Part shown: positions 35,601 through 39,919 of the stretch, in pieces
Layout: every line of letters begins with the position of its first letter
Numbering within the stretch: the stretch's first letter is position 1
Notes under the pieces: generated by a model
Seen by the model: only the letters and a program-made list of their open reading frames with translations
What the model was told of the DNA's origin: nothing
Database searches by the model: none
Translations under genes and position numbers: made by a program
Assembly (NCBI GenBank): GCA_011390265.1
Contig: JAABSU010000002.1
Coordinates: 1-39,919 of the forward strand
DNA length: 39,919 bases
Direction: 5' to 3'
DNA from: Spirulina sp.
Lineage (GTDB): Bacteria; Cyanobacteriota; Cyanobacteriia; Cyanobacteriales; Spirulinaceae

Positions 35601-36308
35601 CAGATTGGTCAACGGCCCAACGGTGGGATAGTAATCCATCAACAGACCATCGGCACGACAACGAACCAGCAGGTCAGGAATGGCCCGGAGATAAACCGTT
35701 TCCGTGGAGGTGGAATGGGGGGTTACATCTTGGGCAATAACAGAAAGAGTGGGAAGGCGCGTAGTCGGTAAGGGTTGCCACCGTAGCCAAAACATCGAGC
35801 CGTTGCGATGGAGGTGGCGGGTCACAAAGGGGGCGATCGCCTCGCCCCGCTGCATTTGCCCCAAAGCGGCGGTGATCAGGCTCTGATCCGGTGGATAGGT
35901 CAAAGCCTGCCAAGATTGATGACTTAACTGAGCTACAGGATAGCCAAATTGCTGTTCCCAGGCAGGGTTTAGGTAGTTAAAATTACCCCCTGAGGTGATC
36001 ACAGCACAGAGGTCGCTCACCTGTTCTAAAAACCCCTGAGGTTCCCCCTTTGCCTCTGAACTGCCGCTGTCACGGCCATTGAGCATACGGATGGAACTAC
36101 CGGCCACTTGCCGTAGTTGCTCAATCCCTTTGACAAAGAGTAAAACTGTAGGAATCAGGAAAAACAGGGCAAAATAGTGGTGAGACGTTTCTTCTGAGCA
36201 GAAAAGCCATACCGCAGCAATACTAGTCACCAAACTCAGCATCCAACCTCTTGCTACTGAAAGGAGATATTCAGTTGATGGCGTGAATGCTGGGCAGGGG
36301 TAGATCAT
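32661..36308 (-). CDS. LOV/GAF/PAS sensor diguanylate cyclase-phosphodiesterase (Slr0359-like)
   Basis: The order along the 1215 residues is two membrane helices (about 23-60), PAS1 (95-197), PAS2 (205-305), a GAF domain (340-490), a LOV-type PAS (500-612), PAS4 (620-740), GGDEF (745-910) and EAL (925-1170). The LOV module has GHNCRILQGPETQ with the flavin-adduct cysteine C543, plus NYRKDRTPFWSQ and VGVQNDIT. The GGDEF motif is intact (828-832) but no RxxD inhibitory site precedes it. The EAL motifs are all present ([37 protein letters not shown]). It should make and/or break c-di-GMP under blue-light and ligand control at the membrane. I recall Synechocystis Slr0359 having a similar layout. 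Confidence 0.9.
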   Translation of the reverse strand: MIYPCPAFTPSTEYLLSVARGWMLSLVTSIAAVWLFCSEETSHHYFALFFLIPTVLLFVKGIEQLRQVAGSSIRMLNGRDSGSSEAKGEPQGFLEQVSDLCAVITSGGNFNYLNPAWEQQFGYPVAQLSHQSWQALTYPPDQSLITAALGQMQRGEAIAPFVTRHLHRNGSMFWLRWQPLPTTRLPTLSVIAQDVTPHSTSTETVYLRAIPDLLVRCRADGLLMDYYPTVGPLTNLIPEHTVGKTLGEILPTDLANTLLEAIATALSSQQTQTLTYQLPHAGRLHDYEARITTYSSSEVLAIIRDITSQQAHLRDRAQTQSQLHQRLRQQAIVAKLGQKALANQNLDLLMQQAIRLVARTLDVKFGYILELLPNGQAFLLRSGTGWDRSLVGHAVLSAGRQSHAGYTLALNQPVIVTNLPTETRFGGTPLLHNNKIIAGVNVLIAGKTDALPFGILGVHTQSRRSFTEHDIHFLQAVAHVLATAIARQQADEQLKLLERAIAASHNGVVLTDATQPDNPVIYVNPAFEAITGYTAAEMIGHNCRILQGPETQPHALAAIRSAMEEVRECHVTLRNYRKDRTPFWSQLFIAPVFNEQGQLTNFVGVQNDITQRYQTELALQSSEAQYRRIVETAAEGIWMLDNQDRTSFVNAQMAEMLGYTPEEMRGKSLFDFIDPVTRPLVEEKLAKRRHGEEDRHDFCFRRRNGQTLWALISTSALFNEAGDYLGALGMLTDITDRKQAEAQLEHFAFYDALTDLPNRAYFFDRLQESINSYHSHSSSPFAVLFLDLDSFKMVNDGLGHTVGDHLLMAIARRLRGCLAPEQLLARLGGDEFTVLIPHVREEGEAIAIAQRIHDAFLRPFTIDQHTIFSNVSIGIACAHPNYHHPEELLRDADTAMYQAKAGGKGHYAVFNYAMHSSAVERLQLETNLRWAIEHNQFQLYYQPIIHLATGKLSGFEALIRWHHPEQGWIAPSQFIPVAEETRLILDIGAWVIAEACHQLQTWQQQWGRDLQLTMNINLSAKQFAQPELLNQIDTMLQRTHINPRALKFEITESAIMGQAQAAQETLQALKSRGIQLSIDDFGTGYSSLSYLHHFPVDTLKIDRSFLQCMQTEGGEAEIIKTIISLAHNLGMNVVAEGVETAAQIHYLRKLGCEFGQGYFFARPLTAATATVLLGSPNLTDLLPPWDACPITPYAFSPSNFPINPMANPVNSLKME

Positions 36309-36736
36309 ATTATCCAGGTTTGGGGTGTATTCTCAAGCACCCTTTCACCCTATTCTAGGGGAAACGTTAAGGGAGCCGAAACTTTTCTGTAGTTAGCTTG
36401 CAGATTGTTACATTTTGTAAAGTTGTCTCTGCCCTTGATATCAACGCTGATCCCCGAAAATCTAGGGTATTCATGCCTGAAATAGAGGATACAACCTATC
36501 TGGTTAAGCCCCAAGACTCAAGCCATGGCATGGCTCCTTTGGAAATGCTTATTTTGGTTAATATTTTGATTTTTTTAAGATTTTTTTAAGATTAATTTCG
36601 TGGGCTGAACTCACCCACTTTCACCGGAGCAGCAATAGCAGGCACTTCAGATGTTGTAAAATATTGTGTACATTGCATACAAAAAATTTCGGTATTGATT
36701 TTTCAGGATTAATTTTCTTAATTTGGCAAAACCATC
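36309..36736. promoter_or_regulatory. Divergent regulatory region between the LOV-GGDEF-EAL and ALDH genes
   Basis: This 428-bp AT-rich gap has no supported ORF. Two sites stand out. TTACATTTTGTAA at 36408-36420 is a perfect inverted repeat (TTACA/TGTAA, 3-base spacer), about 100 bp upstream of the sensor gene. GATTTTTTTAA occurs twice in tandem with exact 11-bp spacing (36568-36578 and 36579-36589), 150 bp upstream of the aldehyde dehydrogenase start. That is the repeat distance used by OmpR/PhoB-type regulators. Neither site was assigned to a regulator. Confidence 0.45.
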
Positions 36737-38113
36737 ATGCTCGCCACTCAATCCACCGCGACGCTGGTTCAAGCCCAGCGAGACTATTTTCAAACCGGTC
36801 AAACCCGTCCCTACGAATTTCGCCGCCAACAACTCCAGGCCCTAGCCGCTGCCATTCAAGGGGCGGAAGTCCCGATTCAGCAGGCCTTGGCGGCGGATTT
36901 GGGCAAATCCGTATTTGAGGCGACATTGACGGAAATCAGCGGCGCGTTGAGTGAAATTCAGCATACGCTCAAGCATTTCAAGGCTTGGATGGCTCCGCAG
37001 CGGGTGCGGACGAGTCTTGTTCAGTTTCCGGCTCAGGGGGAAATTTGGGCGGAACCCTTGGGGGTGGTGTTGAATATTAGCCCCTGGAATTATCCGTTTC
37101 AGTTGGCCATGGGGCCGTTGATTGGGGCGATCGCCGCTGGCAATTGTATGATCCTCAAACCTTCGGAACTCTCCCCCCACACCTCGGGGGTGATTGCCGA
37201 GTTAATCGCTAAAACCTTCCCGCCGGAATATATCACCGTTGTGGAAGGGGATAAAACGATCACCCAAGATCTGCTCAAAAACCGCTTTGATCATATTTTC
37301 TTTACCGGCGGCACGGCCATTGGCCGGTTAATCATGGCAGCAGCGGCTCCCCATTTAACGCCGGTAACGTTGGAGTTGGGGGGGAAAAGCCCCTGTATTG
37401 TTGGGCCGGATGCGCCTGTGGAGTTAACGGCGCGGCGGATTGCCTGGGGTAAGTTCATTAATGCGGGGCAGACTTGTATTGCGCCGGATTATGTGTTGGT
37501 TCCCCCGGAGTTAAAAGCGCCGCTGTTGGGGCAATTGCGCCATTGGATCCGGGAGTTTTACGGGGAAAATCCAGCAGATAGCCCGGATTATGGGCGGATT
37601 ATCAATGAACACCATTGGCAGCGGTTGCGGGATTTAATTGATCCTGCTCAGGTGACGGTTGGGGGTGAGGGCGATTGCGCTTCTCGTTATCTGGCCCCGA
37701 CGGTGTTGGATGGGGTGGGTTGGGATGATCCGGTGATGGAGGCGGAGATTTTTGGGCCGATTTTGCCGATTTTGACCTATGGGGAGATGGAGGAGGCGAT
37801 CGCCGCCATCAATGCCCGGCCGAAGCCCTTGGCCCTCTATCTGTTCAGCAATGACAAAGATTTACAAAACCAAGTTCTGAGCCAAACCAGTAGCGGCGGG
37901 GTCTGTATCAATGACACGATCATGCATTTGGGTGCGCCGTCGATGCCCTTTGGGGGTGTGGGGGAAAGTGGTATGGGGGCATACCATGGCAAGTTCACGT
38001 TCGATACGTTTTCCCACCGCAAGAGCGTCTTAAAGCGCAAGTTCTGGCTAGATCTGGATCTGCGCTATCCCCCCTATCAGGACAAGTTGAAATGGCTGAA
38101 GTGGCTACCCTAG
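36737..38113 (+). CDS. Aldehyde dehydrogenase (class 3 / fatty-aldehyde type)
   Basis: This 458-residue NAD(P)-dependent ALDH has the catalytic Cys C247 in NAGQTCIAPDYVLV and the general base E213 in TLELGGKSP. A Rossmann-type FTGGTAIGRLI segment and the C-terminal SMPFGGVGESGMGAYHGKFTFDTFSHRKSV are also present. The short N-terminus and this C-terminal block are those of class 3 enzymes. The cyanobacterial members I recall (slr0091-like) oxidise fatty aldehydes and apocarotenals. The basic/aromatic tail KFWLDLDLRYPPYQDKLKWLKWLP may bind membranes. ATG 36737 has only a weak ribosome site. Confidence 0.92.
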   Translation: MLATQSTATLVQAQRDYFQTGQTRPYEFRRQQLQALAAAIQGAEVPIQQALAADLGKSVFEATLTEISGALSEIQHTLKHFKAWMAPQRVRTSLVQFPAQGEIWAEPLGVVLNISPWNYPFQLAMGPLIGAIAAGNCMILKPSELSPHTSGVIAELIAKTFPPEYITVVEGDKTITQDLLKNRFDHIFFTGGTAIGRLIMAAAAPHLTPVTLELGGKSPCIVGPDAPVELTARRIAWGKFINAGQTCIAPDYVLVPPELKAPLLGQLRHWIREFYGENPADSPDYGRIINEHHWQRLRDLIDPAQVTVGGEGDCASRYLAPTVLDGVGWDDPVMEAEIFGPILPILTYGEMEEAIAAINARPKPLALYLFSNDKDLQNQVLSQTSSGGVCINDTIMHLGAPSMPFGGVGESGMGAYHGKFTFDTFSHRKSVLKRKFWLDLDLRYPPYQDKLKWLKWLP

Positions 38114-38130
38114 CAGGATTTGACTGCGGC

Positions 38131-38144
38131 AAGGCTTAAGCCTT
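38131..38144. terminator. Short palindrome 3' of the aldehyde dehydrogenase gene
   Basis: AAGGCTTAAGCCTT is a perfect 14-bp palindrome 18 bases after the ALDH stop. It can form a small hairpin but has no T-run, so its role as a terminator is uncertain. Confidence 0.3.
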
Positions 38145-38274
38145 AGCCCCTGAGCGATCGGGTTTCTCGTTTCTCCGCCAAAGCTCGGTATGCTTAAGAC
38201 AGTGCTTTCTAGGGTCGGAATAGTCGAGATTCCTGGGTGGCTCTGGGGCTTTGTCCAGTTTTTGGGTTCCTGCG

Positions 38275-39919
38275 ATGTCAGCAAATAAGGTTTCTCGTTA
38301 TGTTCGGTTGGCAGTGGTTACGTTCGCTTTCATCCTCTCTACCTTTTTCATTAATCACTTAACTCGCGTTAACTTATTTTTATTGTTAAGTAATGTTCAT
38401 CCAATTTTGATACTTTTAGGGGCGATTATATTTGGGGCGATCGCGTTTGTTGGGCCGGATTGGTTAAAGGTTGAGGAAACGCCGCCGGAGGAGCTACTCC
38501 GGAAGTTATGGCAAAAGAATCATGATGAGATTGAGGAGCGTCTTAAAGGCTGCCTTGATCTAGACAAGTCTATTGATATTCACAGCACGGATGCCCCTGA
38601 ATATTTGGGGCGATCTCCTCAGCAAGTTCTCTCTACGCCAATCCCAACTCCTACTCCAGCGACGGTTAGCGGTGGGCGAAAGTGGTTTTTCTTTTGGCGG
38701 CCTCCTGCTGTAATTGAGCAGATTTTCCAGTCTAGTCCCACGATTGAAACGCGGCGCGATCTAGAGGATTTGGAAACTGAGGAGACGGAGGAAATTCCGC
38801 CCAGTAAGCCGATTTTAGAGATTTTTGAGGAGGCGGAACGTCGTCTGTTGATTCTGGGTGAACCGGGTAGTGGCAAAACGACGGAGTTGCTTAAGCTTGC
38901 CAAAGCTTTGGGGGATAATCCGAAGGAGCCGATCCCGATTATTTTTGAGCTTTCGGCATGGCGGGGTGAGCCGATGCTGGATTGGATGGTGGGGGAAATG
39001 GTGGCGCGGGTGGGTGTGAGTCCGAAGTTATGCCGCTATTGGTTGATTCATCATCGTATTTTGCCGTTATTGGATGGTTTGGATGAGTTGGGGGAGCAAC
39101 GAGCAAAGGAGGCGGTTTGGGCCATTGATGCTTTGCAGGAGCAGGCTACTGAGCAGCAAAACGGTCTGGTGATTTGTTGCCGTGTGGAAGATTATAAAAA
39201 GCTGATGGATGGGGAGGAGCAGTCGATACCGTTGGGGAAGATGAAGCGGGCTGTGCGGTTGCGGGCGTTATCTAATCGGCAGATTGAAGATTATTTAGAT
39301 CAGCGGGGGGCGGCGTTTTTGTGGAAGGATTTGCAGGCGCATTCGGGGTTTATGGCGTTGGCGCGAAGTCCGATGTTACTGCATTTGATGCCGGGAACTT
39401 ATCCAAAGGGGTTGCCGCAGGATTTGCCAGAAGCTGAGGCAGATTGTCAAGGGCGATTGTTTGATGATTTTTTACAGCAAAAGCTTTATCCACAGCCGGG
39501 ACGGCCGCAATGGCTGGCTGGGTACAAACCGGAGCAGGCGGAATATTATCTTGCATGGTTGGCGGCGAGTATGGGGCGTGAGGACATCAACCAACGGGAG
39601 TTTTTAATTGAGCGGTTGCAACCAACGTGGTTGGAAACTCAACAACAACGTAAGGAATATAAGCTGATTATTGGACTGATCATTGGGCTGATTAGTGGGT
39701 TGCTTTACAGTCTAATGTATGGGCTACTGTTTGGGTTGATTGGTGGGCTGATTGTCAGGATAATTATTGATGAAAAAAAACGAAATAAAGAATGGTCAAT
39801 TTATTTAATTAGTTTGACAGAAGCTTTTGACTTTTCTCAAAAAAATGTAAAACGTGCTGTATACCTTATCGCATCTCGTTCAGTAGCTTTTGGGTTGATG
39901 GGTGGGTTGATGGGTGGGT
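38275..39919 (+). CDS. Membrane-anchored NACHT-domain NTPase (runs off window)
   Basis: The ORF track lacks this gene because no stop is reached. From ATG 38275 the frame is open for 548 codons. Two N-terminal transmembrane helices (about residues 9-27 and 43-60) are followed by a Pro-rich linker. The NACHT core has Walker A LLILGEPGSGKTTELLKLA (near residue 195) and Walker B RILPLLDGLDELGE (near 263), then CRVEDYKKL and MALARSPMLLHLMP. From residue 475 Gly-rich hydrophobic stretches appear (GLIIGLISGLLYSLMYGLLFGLIGGLIV), as in many cyanobacterial NACHT proteins. STAND NTPases of this type include anti-phage proteins (bNACHT). The C-terminal sensor is outside the window. Confidence 0.8.
   Translation, partial: MSANKVSRYVRLAVVTFAFILSTFFINHLTRVNLFLLLSNVHPILILLGAIIFGAIAFVGPDWLKVEETPPEELLRKLWQKNHDEIEERLKGCLDLDKSIDIHSTDAPEYLGRSPQQVLSTPIPTPTPATVSGGRKWFFFWRPPAVIEQIFQSSPTIETRRDLEDLETEETEEIPPSKPILEIFEEAERRLLILGEPGSGKTTELLKLAKALGDNPKEPIPIIFELSAWRGEPMLDWMVGEMVARVGVSPKLCRYWLIHHRILPLLDGLDELGEQRAKEAVWAIDALQEQATEQQNGLVICCRVEDYKKLMDGEEQSIPLGKMKRAVRLRALSNRQIEDYLDQRGAAFLWKDLQAHSGFMALARSPMLLHLMPGTYPKGLPQDLPEAEADCQGRLFDDFLQQKLYPQPGRPQWLAGYKPEQAEYYLAWLAASMGREDINQREFLIERLQPTWLETQQQRKEYKLIIGLIIGLISGLLYSLMYGLLFGLIGGLIVRIIIDEKKRNKEWSIYLISLTEAFDFSQKNVKRAVYLIASRSVAFGLMGGLMGG

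Overview
The window is chromosomal DNA from a cyanobacterium. The octamer GCGATCGC (HIP1) is scattered through the core genes. Many gene families are typical of cyanobacteria: ferredoxin-dependent glutamate synthase, NdbB-type NDH-2, CcsA, DUF1824, a KGK-domain protein, LapA-like and coiled-coil Npun-type families, Uma2 nucleases, and a LOV-GGDEF-EAL sensor resembling Synechocystis Slr0359. I did not assign a genus. No rRNA, tRNA or CRISPR array was seen.

Layout. 1-429 is the N-terminal part of an IS630-type transposase running off the left edge. 531-3649 (minus) is a tight four-gene operon read from high to low coordinates: ndbB, a HAD protein, an Hpt phosphotransfer protein and a small Cys-containing membrane protein. 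3650-3901 holds a dense cluster of inverted repeats. 3902-8557 (minus) is ferredoxin-dependent glutamate synthase, divergent from a secreted phosphodiester glycosidase-like protein (8811-10019).

10.0-15.7 kb is an accessory island. It is more AT-rich than its flanks, has no HIP1 site that I could find between about 11.1 and 15.7 kb, and is packed with small defence or addiction genes. These are a PLD-family protein bracketed by a ~55-bp direct repeat, an orphan antitoxin with a VapC remnant, a DUF104/PIN pair nested between two copies of a 184-bp RHH-antitoxin segment, a PIN stub, a GIY-YIG nuclease, a PD-(D/E)XK-like protein flanked by attC-like sequences, a UPF0175/DUF3368 pair and a 38-residue small protein.

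Core genes resume with pgm (15726-17360), a Uma2 nuclease, an aldo/keto reductase, DUF1824, ccsA, a KGK acidic protein coupled to tilS, and ygfZ (antisense overlap with tilS). An AAA-ATPase stub, a MITE-like element and a second Uma2 with a heptad-repeat tail follow. 25.5-36.3 kb is rich in signalling genes: a biuret-hydrolase-like enzyme, a HisKA-EAL fusion, a secreted glycine-rich protein, an orphan histidine kinase, an HD metalloprotein, a HAD protein, a LapA-like protein, a coiled-coil protein, a CheY-like regulator and a 1215-residue LOV/GAF/PAS-GGDEF-EAL protein. The window ends with an aldehyde dehydrogenase and an incomplete membrane-anchored NACHT NTPase running off the right edge.

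Themes. Nitrogen assimilation (glutamate synthase, possibly the biuret-hydrolase-like enzyme), quinone metabolism, carbon storage (pgm), cytochrome c maturation and c-di-GMP signalling sit around a small plastic toxin-antitoxin and nuclease island. The best leads for something new are the HisKA-EAL fusion, the LOV-type c-di-GMP protein, the NACHT protein and the repeat-bracketed modules of the island.
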